Positions 9,215 to 19,429 of a stretch of DNA of 63,554 nt are shown here, one piece after another. The notes below the pieces were generated by a model, which was not told the DNA's origin, ran no database searches, and was given only the letters and a program-made list of their open reading frames with translations. Origin of the DNA: Leptospira dzoumogneensis (GTDB lineage: Bacteria; Spirochaetota; Leptospiria; Leptospirales; Leptospiraceae); NCBI RefSeq assembly GCF_004770895.1, contig NZ_RQHS01000026.1, positions 1-63,554 of the forward strand, given 5' to 3'. The first letter of the stretch is position 1; every line of letters begins with the position of its first letter. The position numbers and the translations under genes were made by a program.

Positions 9215-9425
9215 TTTTGATTAACCCCTTAACGTTTCTATTGAAATCGGTTATATTTAGTCTTGTTTGGAACCTAGCAAGCAAACTATTCTTTGAACCA
9301 TTTTTTTTGCTCAAAAACCCGAATTTTGCAGAAAAGAAATAGGGTTTTACGCAAAAACATAGAGTCTTATAGGTTAATTTAGTAGAGAAATCACGGTTTA
9401 TACCTGTTTTCTCATAGTATTTATT

Positions 9426-10583
9426 ATGTTTTCGAATCGTTTTCTCCCCTATTTGAGAGTATCTCTAACCGTTCTTATCTCCTTATTTTTCCTATTTTAT
9501 TGCTCTCAGGGAGATAAAGGTTCCAAAACAAACGATTTGATCGCGTTATCCTTACTTACAAACAGAGACCAAATCGCTGAGGCTTTGACATCGGCCATGG
9601 ATCCAGTGTCAGGTTCTATGGAAGGTTTAAGCGGAGAAGGTACATCGGTTGCAATCCAAGGAAATCGTATTACTTGGCCGGAAAGGATCAGCTCTTTAGG
9701 ACATCGACTTTGGAATAAAGGACCTGATCTAGGAGAACTAGAAGCTTATAATTTTTCATTCAACTGTTGGGGCGGAGGACATTACTCCAGACAAGTAGCT
9801 TCTACTGATACAAACGCATATGATTTCTTGGATTATATTTTGAATGGGAACAATCCTTCTTCTTCTTTTCTAGTTTCTAAAGAGTTCGGAAATTGTAAAT
9901 TTTTACCTTTCAGCAATTGGGCGATCGACGGGCTGACTGAAAATATTTGGAGTAATCTTTCCGGTTCTTCTCCTTTCGTACAAAATGGTACGAATTTAAA
10001 AATCGGAGTTAACCGTACGATCCAAAACTCATCCCAAGGAATTTCAGTAAAGGTGACCGGAACAGGCGCACCTCTTTCCTACGCTGCAGGAACTCCGACA
10101 ACCAACCAGGCATACTCCTTGACTTGGAATAATATTCTCACTGGAGCTTCTCCGGGAATTTCTTCTTACTCCCAAGACGTTTCCGTTTTAAGAGAAGGTT
10201 ACTCCGGATCGGATCTTATTTTTTCCCACCAGGTTTCTTCCTTAAGTTCTTTGCAGTATGGCGCGGATAGAAGCGACTCTAATCCTTTATCCTGGTACCG
10301 TCTCTGGAGTGCGGGTTCCTTGCAAGTAGTCCATGTGGAGAAAAATTTCACACTAACTGTTTCCGTAGATGAACCTGTGAAATGGAAATACATAGATTGT
10401 CTTCCTAGGGCCGGAAAAGTATCCTTTACTTTGAGTGGGGATCTGACAGGAACCGGAACTATTTCCTTCTCCGGCGGCTCAGGCTATTATGTATACACAG
10501 TAACCGATTCCAATGGGAATAATTCTACGGAGCAGGGTAATCTAGACTTTTCCTCTTGCAGCGTCCCGCTTTTTATTCTCTAA
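9426..10583 (+). CDS. Putative lipoprotein, unknown function
   Basis: A 385-residue protein with a signal segment ending LFFLFYC, a spirochaetal lipobox. The mature part is rich in Ser, Gly, Thr and aromatic residues, contains scattered cysteines (for example NCWGGGHYS and FGNCKFLPFSNW), and looks all-beta. The last 60 residues (GKVSFTLSGDLTGTGTISF and following) resemble an Ig-like strand pattern. It is probably surface- or periplasm-exposed. The ATG has no strong ribosome site. No family recognised. The SUMF1-type gene follows 119 bases downstream on the same strand. Confidence 0.75.
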   Translation: MFSNRFLPYLRVSLTVLISLFFLFYCSQGDKGSKTNDLIALSLLTNRDQIAEALTSAMDPVSGSMEGLSGEGTSVAIQGNRITWPERISSLGHRLWNKGPDLGELEAYNFSFNCWGGGHYSRQVASTDTNAYDFLDYILNGNNPSSSFLVSKEFGNCKFLPFSNWAIDGLTENIWSNLSGSSPFVQNGTNLKIGVNRTIQNSSQGISVKVTGTGAPLSYAAGTPTTNQAYSLTWNNILTGASPGISSYSQDVSVLREGYSGSDLIFSHQVSSLSSLQYGADRSDSNPLSWYRLWSAGSLQVVHVEKNFTLTVSVDEPVKWKYIDCLPRAGKVSFTLSGDLTGTGTISFSGGSGYYVYTVTDSNGNNSTEQGNLDFSSCSVPLFIL

Positions 10584-10702
10584 AAATTTTCGGATCAAAA
10601 ACTTTCGGAACGGGAAGAAGGTCCACTCTTCCCAGTCAATTTTTCTCTTGCATAAGAACCTGCCCGGCCGAATCCTCTTGGGAAAGGATTCTTCCAGGTT
10701 TG

Positions 10703-11593
10703 ATGAGCTCATATTCCTTTCGTCCGGTCCATTTTATCATTTTATTTTTATCCATACTCTTTCTGATCGCTCCTCATATACTCGGCTCTCCCGACCCAAG
10801 CAAACCCTGCTACGGAAAAAAGATCAAAGGAATGCAATGTATTCCGGAAGGATATTTTATCCGGGGAAGTAATACCCACGATCCTGACGAAGCACCCGAA
10901 CAAAAAATTTATCTCAGCGACTTCTTCATGGATCTTTACGAAGTCACAAATGAGGACTTCAGCAAATGTATAGAAGAAGGTTCCTGCAAAGATTGTCTAT
11001 ATAACGGGACCTGCGATTATATAGGTCCTGCTTATGGTGATCTATATTTAAAACCGAAACAACCGGTGCTTGGAGTGAGTTGGTATACCGCAAAAGAATA
11101 TTGTGAATGGGTGGGAAAAAGGCTTCCGACGGAAGCGGAATGGGAGAAGGCCGCCAGAGGTCCGAAAGGAAATTTATTTCCATGGGGCAACAAACCTGCA
11201 AACTGTAAGTTAGCCGTCATCGAAGAGGACGAAAGAAAAGGTTGTGTATATAAAAAGATCAATCCTCCGAATTTAATGCCTACCGCTCCCGTAGGAAGCA
11301 GACCCGCAGGAGTTTACGGGTTATTCGATATGGCAGGTAATTCCTGGGAATGGGTCCAAGACTGGTACTCCGAAAATTACAAAGTATGCGGAGAAGCATG
11401 CAGCGGAAAAGATCCCAAAGGACCCTGCGAGGGAGAAGATAACTGTCCCGGCTTCGATAAAAAAACCTTAAAAGGCGGATCCTGGTGGTGGCCCTCAAGT
11501 TATGCAAGAGGCTCCAAAAGAAGGGCGCATGTTCCTCAAAATTACCCTGAATACCACCATTTTGGGTTCCGTTGTGCGAAAGACTCAGGTTAA
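10703..11593 (+). CDS. SUMF1/EgtB-type formylglycine-generating-enzyme-like exported protein
   Basis: A protein of about 296 residues with an N-terminal signal segment (FIILFLSILFLIAPHILGSP) and a full sulfatase-modifying-factor domain: IPEGYFIRGSN, EAPEQKIYLSDFFMDLYEVTN, PVLGVSWYTAKEYCEWVG, RLPTEAEWEKAARG, MAGNSWEWVQDWY, LKGGSWWW and a final FGFRCAK. I chose the ATG at 10703 because it gives a proper signal peptide; a start at 10556 would overlap the preceding gene. The copper-binding Cys pair of true formylglycine-generating enzymes, expected shortly after GGS, is absent (GGSWWWPSSYARG). It is therefore probably a structural or ligand-binding member, not a sulfatase activator. Confidence 0.85.
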   Translation: MSSYSFRPVHFIILFLSILFLIAPHILGSPDPSKPCYGKKIKGMQCIPEGYFIRGSNTHDPDEAPEQKIYLSDFFMDLYEVTNEDFSKCIEEGSCKDCLYNGTCDYIGPAYGDLYLKPKQPVLGVSWYTAKEYCEWVGKRLPTEAEWEKAARGPKGNLFPWGNKPANCKLAVIEEDERKGCVYKKINPPNLMPTAPVGSRPAGVYGLFDMAGNSWEWVQDWYSENYKVCGEACSGKDPKGPCEGEDNCPGFDKKTLKGGSWWWPSSYARGSKRRAHVPQNYPEYHHFGFRCAKDSG

Positions 11594-11656
11594 AAAGCTA
11601 TACAACGTACGGCACTCTTATAAACAAATGTAAGAAGCCAAAAATGGTTATGCGAA

Positions 11657-13786
11657 ATGAAAACAAAAAATCTAAAGAAACCTATCGTTTCTATCTTGTT
11701 GGTCCTCCTGACGGGATGTGGAACTTCGGGCCCCGCTCCAATCACAGGATTAGAGACTCCATCTACAAATTGGGAACAAGATAAAAGTCCTTATATAATT
11801 TCTAATTGGGCGTTTTCGGAAATCCCTCCTGGAAATTTTTTTCACGGACATTTTCCGATCCTACCGGGACAAAATTCCGAAAATCCTTCCGGCCAGGATC
11901 CATATAAGAGTCCGTCCCGGACTCCTGAAGCCCGCGAAGCGGACTATAAAATAGAATCCTTTTTAGCCGCGCCTTCTAATATCTCGAATTATAATCCTAA
12001 AAGAAAGGATTCCTCTTTCGTATTCTTTCATTCAGTCAAAAGAAGCAAGAATGATCTGGATATATTACTTTCCGCTTATATACCTTTTTGCCCGTCTGGA
12101 TGTTACCTGGGAGTAAAATCGGAAGGTAAAGAACAAATGATCGTACCCGGAGAATCGGAAGATTCCTCCAAACCTAGGATCGTAGTCATTCCTTTCCAAA
12201 ATGAAGAAGTTACGTTGGCGCTGCAGTTATTTCCATTTAACGGGCCAAGGAACATGATGGAAAATCCGGTAGTAGGCAGTTTTTCGGAAATACAAACCGT
12301 CTATCTGGTAAAAGCGCTTAGAGTATTATTATTCAGCTCTTTGGAGTTTTTTTCATTCTTCTTTTTTGCGTTTATCTATATCCGAAGGCCACAGGATAAA
12401 TTTAATCTTTCTTTTGCTCTTTTGAACTTATCCTTAGCGGTTTGGTATCCTGCTTACGAGGGTTGGTTCCAATATATAGTAGATTCTCCTTGGACCTGGG
12501 TTATCTTCGGATATTCATTGGGAGCGTTTCTCCCCATTCTATTTTACGAATTTACGATAGGGATCTTTCAGGCTCCTCGAAATATCCCGGGAAGAATATT
12601 ACAGTTTCTTTTTATTCTTCTTACTATCTGGCCTACTCTGGAATACGGCCTCACGGGAGGGCACCAGTATTTCGGAAAAGTCGCTTTCCATATATTTTTA
12701 GTCATATTAGTATTCTTTTATATGAATACTCTATATATATTTTTCAGATATAGATGGAGCAGCATTCTATCCTTTCGCTGGGTAGTCACAGGTTTGATAC
12801 TGGTTGCAGTGTCTTCATTCTATACGGTACTGAGTTTTGCTGGTTTCGGTCAGGCCCAGCCTTGGGTAAACGAAAGTTTTCTAGGTCTAACATTATTATT
12901 CAGCTTGGCTCTTGCCAAAAGATATGCGGAAGTTTTCAGAGCCTTAGAAAAATCGGAAGGCAAATTAAAATCCTTAAACGAATCCTTAGAAACAAAGGTA
13001 GAAGAAAGAACTCAAATTATTGAACTCCAAAAAGCGGAACTTGTACAAAAAGGAAGGATTTTAGCAAAGGATCTTTCCATCGCAGGAAAGATCCAAAATG
13101 CGCTTCTGCCCAGAGAACTTCCGGTAATACCAAATGCAAGGATCTCATACAGATACAAGCCGATGATGGAAATAGGCGGAGACCTATTAGATGTGATCTA
13201 TGATCCTTCTACCAGTTCTTTGGGAATGTTCATCGGAGATGTGACCGGCCACGGGGTTTCCGCAGCACTTTTAGCTTCCATGTTAAAAATGACTCTGGGA
13301 GATTGGTCCATTCTACTGCAGGATCCTTCTTCTCTTCTATTACATATTCGTAATCAATTCGAAGGAAAATTGGACGGTCATTTTATCACTGCGACATTAG
13401 TGACCGTGGATCTAAGATCCGGCAAAACATTGATCGCAAATGCGGGTCATCCTGAATGTCTTGTTTTAAGAAAAGGCGGAGTTGTGGAATTTTACAGACC
13501 CAAAGGGGTCGCTATCTACGAGGCAATTCCGACTTCTTACCAAACAGAATCGGTAGATTTGCAGCCGGGAGACAAAATAGTATTATACACGGATGGAATT
13601 CCTGATTCCAGAAATACGGAAGGAGAATTTTTCGGAGAAGATCGTTTGTCCGACATGCTTAGGAAAAATTCCAATCAACTCCCTGAGGATCTATGCGATT
13701 CGGTCATTCACGGAGTCCAAACTTTTCAAGGAGAATTCCAGAATCAGGACGATATAGCTTTATTAGTAGTGGAATATTTAGGCTGA
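11657..13786 (+). CDS. SpoIIE-type PP2C phosphatase with lipobox and 7TM region
   Basis: A 709-residue signalling protein. In order: a lipobox (VLLTGC, Cys21), an extracytoplasmic domain to about residue 210 containing a jelly-roll-like segment, seven hydrophobic helices at about 215-420 (7TM-DISM type), a coiled coil of about 45 residues, and a C-terminal SpoIIE/RsbU phosphatase. The phosphatase has IQNALLPRELP, GGDLLDVIYD, GDVTGHGVSAAL, ANAGHPE, LYTDGIPDSRN and a final DDIALLVVE, with the metal-binding Asp/Gly positions intact. Such enzymes usually dephosphorylate anti-sigma antagonists in partner-switching, so it probably links an envelope signal to gene expression. No partner STAS or kinase gene is adjacent. 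Confidence 0.9.
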   Translation: MKTKNLKKPIVSILLVLLTGCGTSGPAPITGLETPSTNWEQDKSPYIISNWAFSEIPPGNFFHGHFPILPGQNSENPSGQDPYKSPSRTPEAREADYKIESFLAAPSNISNYNPKRKDSSFVFFHSVKRSKNDLDILLSAYIPFCPSGCYLGVKSEGKEQMIVPGESEDSSKPRIVVIPFQNEEVTLALQLFPFNGPRNMMENPVVGSFSEIQTVYLVKALRVLLFSSLEFFSFFFFAFIYIRRPQDKFNLSFALLNLSLAVWYPAYEGWFQYIVDSPWTWVIFGYSLGAFLPILFYEFTIGIFQAPRNIPGRILQFLFILLTIWPTLEYGLTGGHQYFGKVAFHIFLVILVFFYMNTLYIFFRYRWSSILSFRWVVTGLILVAVSSFYTVLSFAGFGQAQPWVNESFLGLTLLFSLALAKRYAEVFRALEKSEGKLKSLNESLETKVEERTQIIELQKAELVQKGRILAKDLSIAGKIQNALLPRELPVIPNARISYRYKPMMEIGGDLLDVIYDPSTSSLGMFIGDVTGHGVSAALLASMLKMTLGDWSILLQDPSSLLLHIRNQFEGKLDGHFITATLVTVDLRSGKTLIANAGHPECLVLRKGGVVEFYRPKGVAIYEAIPTSYQTESVDLQPGDKIVLYTDGIPDSRNTEGEFFGEDRLSDMLRKNSNQLPEDLCDSVIHGVQTFQGEFQNQDDIALLVVEYLG

Positions 13787-13787
13787 T

Positions 13788-14711
13788 TCAGGCACGGCTA
13801 GGTTCCGTAATTTTTAAAGAAAGCAGGGAGTTTGAATATTTAGGCATATGCAACTCTTCTGCGAGTTTGGAAGCTTCATTCAAATAGGAATTGATCAAAT
13901 CCGAGATCTGTCTTTCTAATTGGTTCTCTTCTAAAAGTCCTAAAATTTCCCGTTTCTTTTCCCTTTTCCAATCGTGTCTTTTGCCTTCCGGAAGAAAATA
14001 GATCATAGAAGAAATATCTTCATTTTCCAGATCTTCGTTCAAGTCTTGGTAATCGTCCAAAAGTCTCCAAGCCACGCCAAAGAATTCGTACATTCTTCTG
14101 ACAAGTTCCGCTTGGTCCTTGGAGAAAAAAGATCTGGCAAGCAAATAAGGTTGCAAAGACCAGATCCCCATTTGAGAGCGAAATCTATCTAAATGGGCTT
14201 CTAAACTTTCCGCAATCCCTAGATCGACTATGGATTTAAAATATCTATCGATGAATTCTTCCGCGATCAAAACACCGTCATGCACTTCTCTACCGAATAA
14301 TTTGCTGGATTGCGCGTATCTAGTCCAAGCCTCGGTCCTAAGCTGCAGAATGATATGATTTGCTCTTAAGGATCCGTCCGTTATATGATCGTCCAAAGAA
14401 TGAAGTAATAACGCGGAAGAATGAGATTCCAAAAGTAAAGTCAGCCAAGGATTCTCCCAAGGCAAACCATGAGCAGATTCGTTGATCCAATACAAGATAG
14501 AATAACTTGGACTATAATACTTTCTTAAAAAATTAAATCCTTCCGTTACGCTATTCTGCGAATATTTATACAAAAATAACACAGCCTCAGTTCTAAGAGA
14601 GATCGGCAATCCATAACAAATACTTAAAGCGGAGCGATTCAGTAATTTACAGAACTCCTCCGCCTCTCCGGGACTATCCGAAAGACCGAAATCAAGCCTT
14701 TGCATGGCCAC
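13788..14711 (-). CDS. Class I isoprenoid-synthase-fold protein (polyprenyl/terpene synthase-like)
   Basis: A 307-residue, mostly helical protein. Two Asp-rich motifs stand where class I isoprenoid synthases bind Mg-diphosphate: LHSLDDHITDG (residues about 104-113) and WRLLDDYQDLNED (215-227), the second in a helix like the family's second DDxxD. No classical FARM/SARM prenyl-synthase context surrounds the first motif and the rest is divergent, so chain-length synthase, terpene cyclase or squalene-synthase-like are all possible. It starts at GTG (14711) or ATG (14705), neither with a strong ribosome site. Its stop is one base from that of the convergent phosphatase gene. No other terpenoid gene is adjacent. 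Confidence 0.65.
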   Translation of the reverse strand: MAMQRLDFGLSDSPGEAEEFCKLLNRSALSICYGLPISLRTEAVLFLYKYSQNSVTEGFNFLRKYYSPSYSILYWINESAHGLPWENPWLTLLLESHSSALLLHSLDDHITDGSLRANHIILQLRTEAWTRYAQSSKLFGREVHDGVLIAEEFIDRYFKSIVDLGIAESLEAHLDRFRSQMGIWSLQPYLLARSFFSKDQAELVRRMYEFFGVAWRLLDDYQDLNEDLENEDISSMIYFLPEGKRHDWKREKKREILGLLEENQLERQISDLINSYLNEASKLAEELHMPKYSNSLLSLKITEPSRA

Positions 14712-15017
14712 ATATTGTAAAAATTTCTTTTTTTTACCATTTATTTAATTTCTTATAGGAAATTTTTGTGATAAATAAGGTTTTTTGAAGATTCTCTCCG
14801 GAAATAATATTCCATTTTGGTATTTTAGAATTTAGTAACGGATTTACCCCAATCAAGGTAATCATTCTTTCAAACATTGGACGTAAAATAGGATTATGTC
14901 CCTTAATTTGCGAAGGGATTTCGAAAAACATACGTTATACTCCTTGTTAATCGAAATCGAATCTTCGGAAGATTATAAAATCGGAATACGAATTCCGCAA
15001 TTCTCTTAATATTATTC

Positions 15018-15281
15018 TTGCAGATTTTAAATTTCAGTAAGAATCTCCTGAAATCGGCGGGAAATAGTTTGAGAACTTTTTTAGATTTTATTCATACGGA
15101 AAAAGCAAACCACCCTCAATTCATTCTAAGCATTCAAAAAGAAGATCCTAATTTTTTACAAGATTGGTTCCAGACCATAGGATATGATGTTTCTACTTGG
15201 GAATGTTCCAAGGTGATTGAAACATTTAAGACCATATCGAGTCATACGGCAGATGACCCGGATCCTTCCACATTACATTAA
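15018..15281 (+). CDS. Possible small protein, unknown
   Basis: An open frame of up to 87 residues starting at TTG with no convincing ribosome site. Composition is protein-like (amphipathic, balanced charge, one Cys, an NHPQFILSIQKEDPNFLQDW segment) and it lies in a 630-base gap otherwise without genes. The rest of that gap, 14712-15017, is AT-rich and shows nothing I recognise. No family match; it could be a chance frame. Confidence 0.35.
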   Translation: MQILNFSKNLLKSAGNSLRTFLDFIHTEKANHPQFILSIQKEDPNFLQDWFQTIGYDVSTWECSKVIETFKTISSHTADDPDPSTLH

Positions 15282-15347
15282 AATTTCGTAATGTTTCCTC
15301 TGAGGCCATTAAGCGGCTGCATTGTTTTTGAAATCCGTTAGCGGATC

Positions 15348-16073
15348 TTAAACAGCTATCCCGAATAGGATCTGTAATTGAGCACCGTACGGATTCTGAT
15401 GAGATCTAGCTTCTTTCTCAGGTTCTTGCCAATCTTTTTGTAACTGTCTGTAATCCCAATTTGTATTGGTATTATACGAACCTCTCTGCTCGTGTGTGCC
15501 TCTTTCCGGATAGAATAAAATATTTCCTCCCACATGGATAAAAAATCCTGAAGTGAAGATATATCTAAAACCGGCACCCGCAGAAAGAAAAAGTTTTTGT
15601 TGGGAAATATTCCAAGCATAGTCCTTATAATTCCCGCTTGGAACATTGGTCTCCGTCTTTCTTTGTTTTTCGGAATAAGTTTCCAATCCGCCGCCTGCCG
15701 CAAAATAATAAGGACCCGAAAATGGAAACCATTCCATTTGAAGAGCCAATTGTCTTTGGATCTTTTCCGAATTCGTAAGAGTGAATATTCCGGATAGATC
15801 GGATTGTACACCATTCAGATCCAAATCGAATCTTTGGATCACTCTTTGTTCCTGCCATTGGAGAGAAGCAGCCAATTTAGAAGAAAATTGGATCCCTGAA
15901 CCGAACCAGCTTAGACCGTTTGCAGTAAAACCTCCTATGAAAAATTTTCTAGAACTTCTTCTTCCGGCCTGTTCTAATTCGCCTGGAACAGGAGCAAGAT
16001 CGCTGTTTCCTTGCGCAAAAGCAGCAGGTGCAATCAATAAGAAGAATCCGAAAATAAGGAGGTTTTGTTTCAT
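15348..16073 (-). CDS. Outer-membrane beta-barrel protein
   Basis: A 241-residue exported protein with a good signal peptide (FGFFLLIAPAAFAQG). The mature part alternates hydrophobic and polar residues in strand-like blocks (FFIGGFTANGLSWFGSGI, FRYIFTSGFFIHVGGNILFY) and ends in a hydrophobic strand, as in small 8-10 stranded barrels. It lies downstream of thiC on the same strand, but a perfect 18-bp palindrome sits between them, 26 bases before the ATG. A short ATCCG/CGGAT hairpin follows the stop. A structural outer-membrane role is inferred; no named homologue. Confidence 0.75.
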   Translation of the reverse strand: MKQNLLIFGFFLLIAPAAFAQGNSDLAPVPGELEQAGRRSSRKFFIGGFTANGLSWFGSGIQFSSKLAASLQWQEQRVIQRFDLDLNGVQSDLSGIFTLTNSEKIQRQLALQMEWFPFSGPYYFAAGGGLETYSEKQRKTETNVPSGNYKDYAWNISQQKLFLSAGAGFRYIFTSGFFIHVGGNILFYPERGTHEQRGSYNTNTNWDYRQLQKDWQEPEKEARSHQNPYGAQLQILFGIAV

Positions 16074-16098
16074 ACGGGTCCGTCCAGCCGATCCAGGA

Positions 16099-16116
16099 TT
16101 CCAAATTAATTTGGAA
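16099..16116. promoter_or_regulatory. Perfect 18-bp palindrome upstream of the OMP gene
   Basis: TTCCAAATTAATTTGGAA reads identically on both strands. It lies between the thiC stop (16125) and the ATG of the beta-barrel gene (16073). On the minus strand a TTGACC box abuts its 5' side, so it would occupy a promoter spacer, which suits a dimeric repressor site. Confidence 0.5.
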
Positions 16117-16124
16117 AGGTCAAG

Positions 16125-17798
<1,674 letters not shown>

Positions 17799-17841
17799 TT
17801 ATAATCTTTTGCGGACCTAGATCTCGGGCGTTCGTTTTTTT

Positions 17842-17918
17842 CCGTTTCCCTTCGCAGGCATTATCCTGATCAGGTTCCGGGGACTCTCTCAGAGACTTTT
17901 GGTCCCACCCCCAACGGT
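17842..17918 (-). promoter_or_regulatory. TPP riboswitch (THI element)
   Basis: On the minus strand, P1 pairs CCGTT with AACGG. The conserved core reads CTGAGA followed by the pyrophosphate-sensor arm ACCTGATCAGGATAATGCC and TGCGAAGGGAA. It lies about 127 bases before thiC. No obvious terminator separates them, so control could be of translation or by a less obvious terminator. Confidence 0.95.
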
Positions 17919-18148
17919 TCTTCTCCATTGGATTCCTAAATTCTAGTCTTGCAAGGAGTTTTTCCGAAACTTCTCACTTGTATTCGTGATAGAGAATTCA
18001 TTGATTTTTCTCAAAGTTTTAAAAATCAAAATTAACGAACGGATGTTAAGATTCTCAAAGAAGAGGAAGTGAATGTTTATTTTTTACAACAAATGTTCAA
18101 AATAAAATCTGATATAACGGACTTTTTTATTTTATTGGGAATATCTGT

Positions 18149-18176
18149 TTGACACCCAGGTCCGCATCGATATTGT
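18149..18176 (+). promoter_or_regulatory. Putative promoter of ompL1
   Basis: TTGACA at 18149 and TATTGT at 18171, spaced 16 bases, about 90 bases before the ompL1 ATG. The rest of the 336-base gap between thiC's leader and ompL1 is AT-rich and shows nothing else. Confidence 0.5.
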
Positions 18177-18264
18177 CCTGTCCAATGCTTGGGCCCAGCT
18201 ATAGACATAAATGGTCCAGGTGAAAAACCACTCTACTATACGAAAAGTTTAAGGAGCTATTTAA

Positions 18265-19167
18265 ATGGTTCGTAACATCACGAAAGCTTTGCTAGTTTTC
18301 GCCGTACTTTGTTCTTCATTCGGCTTAAGCGCAAAGTCTTACATCACTGGAGGCCTCGGTCTCCAATTCGACCTTGGATCTTTGGGCGATACAATTGCAA
18401 CTGACGGTTTGGATTCTTCCACTAACTATAGCACTACAGCTACAGATGGAACTACAGGAGTTCTACCTCGTCGTGCAATCATCCCTGAAAATCGTTTACT
18501 CAGTTTGCAACACACTACAATGGGATTGATCAGCGCTAAGACCAGTGGTGCTATGACAGGTCTTACTCTTTCCTTGGGATATGAGCAAGATTTTGGAAAA
18601 GCATTTTTCTGGAGAGCAAACGCGCACTACACTCGCAAAGTTATGGGTGGAGAAACTACCGGTAAATTCGCAGGACAAACTTTCTACGACATCACTTGGG
18701 ACTACCATGCACTTCAAGTTCCAGTGAACGTAGGTATCAAACTATCCGTTACTGAAGATACTTCCTTCTATATCGGAGCAGGGGTCCACTACTTCAATGG
18801 TGGATGGAGCTTAGCAGGAAGTAACCGTTTGAGTGATGTTCACAATGCATTAGCAGCTCTACCTCCTACTACACCTGGTCTAACCACAATAATGGGCCTC
18901 GTTGCTGATGGAACCGATCCTTCTGCAAACTGGGAAAAAACTACCTTCCAAGTTTCCGGAGTGGCTCCAAACTGGTTGATAGGAGCTCAAACTAAGATTT
19001 CCGACAAAGGTTCCCTATATATGGAAGTTGAGACTTTATTCTCCTTCAAATACGGCATCGCTCACCCAAGATCTGCTGGTGGCGCTGTTGGCTTAGCACC
19101 TTCCGTTGCGTATCCTCAAGTTCTTGGTGGAAACCAGTACAGATTCGGATACAAACACGAGATCTAA
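18265..19167 (+). CDS. ompL1: OmpL1-type outer-membrane porin, first copy
   Basis: A 300-residue transmembrane beta-barrel porin of the Leptospira outer membrane. The signal peptide (ITKALLVFAVLCSSFGLSAK) and first strand (GLGLQFDLGSLGDTIATDGLD) closely follow OmpL1, as do RLLSLQHTTMGLISAKTSGAMTG, FFWRANAHYTRKVMGG, and the C-terminus VLGGNQYRFGYKHEI. The ATG has AAGGAG eight bases upstream. A promoter (18149-18176) and a strong terminator (19194-19219) frame it as a single-gene unit. A second copy follows at 19430. In pathogenic species OmpL1 is a surface-exposed porin and antigen; residue differences between the copies fall mainly in the loops. Confidence 0.93.
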   Translation: MVRNITKALLVFAVLCSSFGLSAKSYITGGLGLQFDLGSLGDTIATDGLDSSTNYSTTATDGTTGVLPRRAIIPENRLLSLQHTTMGLISAKTSGAMTGLTLSLGYEQDFGKAFFWRANAHYTRKVMGGETTGKFAGQTFYDITWDYHALQVPVNVGIKLSVTEDTSFYIGAGVHYFNGGWSLAGSNRLSDVHNALAALPPTTPGLTTIMGLVADGTDPSANWEKTTFQVSGVAPNWLIGAQTKISDKGSLYMEVETLFSFKYGIAHPRSAGGAVGLAPSVAYPQVLGGNQYRFGYKHEI

Positions 19168-19193
19168 TTCTTAGATTTTTGTTTGTATGCAAA

Positions 19194-19219
19194 GGCTCTC
19201 CGCAAGGAGGGCCTTTTTT
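19194..19219 (+). terminator. Intrinsic terminator after ompL1
   Basis: GGCTCTCC pairs with GGAGGGCC (one G-U pair) around a GCAA loop and is followed by TTTTTT, 26 bases past the ompL1 stop. It isolates the first copy from the second. Confidence 0.92.
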
Positions 19220-19429
19220 ATTTCCTCATATCTTTTCTTTAAAACGTTAGCTTTCTTCCTAAATTAATAAGCGAAATATAAGTTTTTCCATCCCTAAGGG
19301 CATAAACACCTTCTTTAAAACTTTATCACATAACGATCATGTAATGATCTAAAATGAAAAAACGATGGCTGCCTGGAAGTGTATCCATTTCCAGTAAAAA
19401 TGTTCTAAAACTTACCTTGGAGACAGCCC

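Noticed and set aside
14734..14931. 65-residue minus-strand frame upstream of the isoprenoid-synthase-fold gene
   Set aside because: AT-rich, no ribosome site, no recognisable domain; not supported as a gene.
15018..15281. Considered as a pseudogene fragment of a neighbour
   Set aside because: No similarity to adjacent proteins was visible; kept only as a low-confidence small gene.
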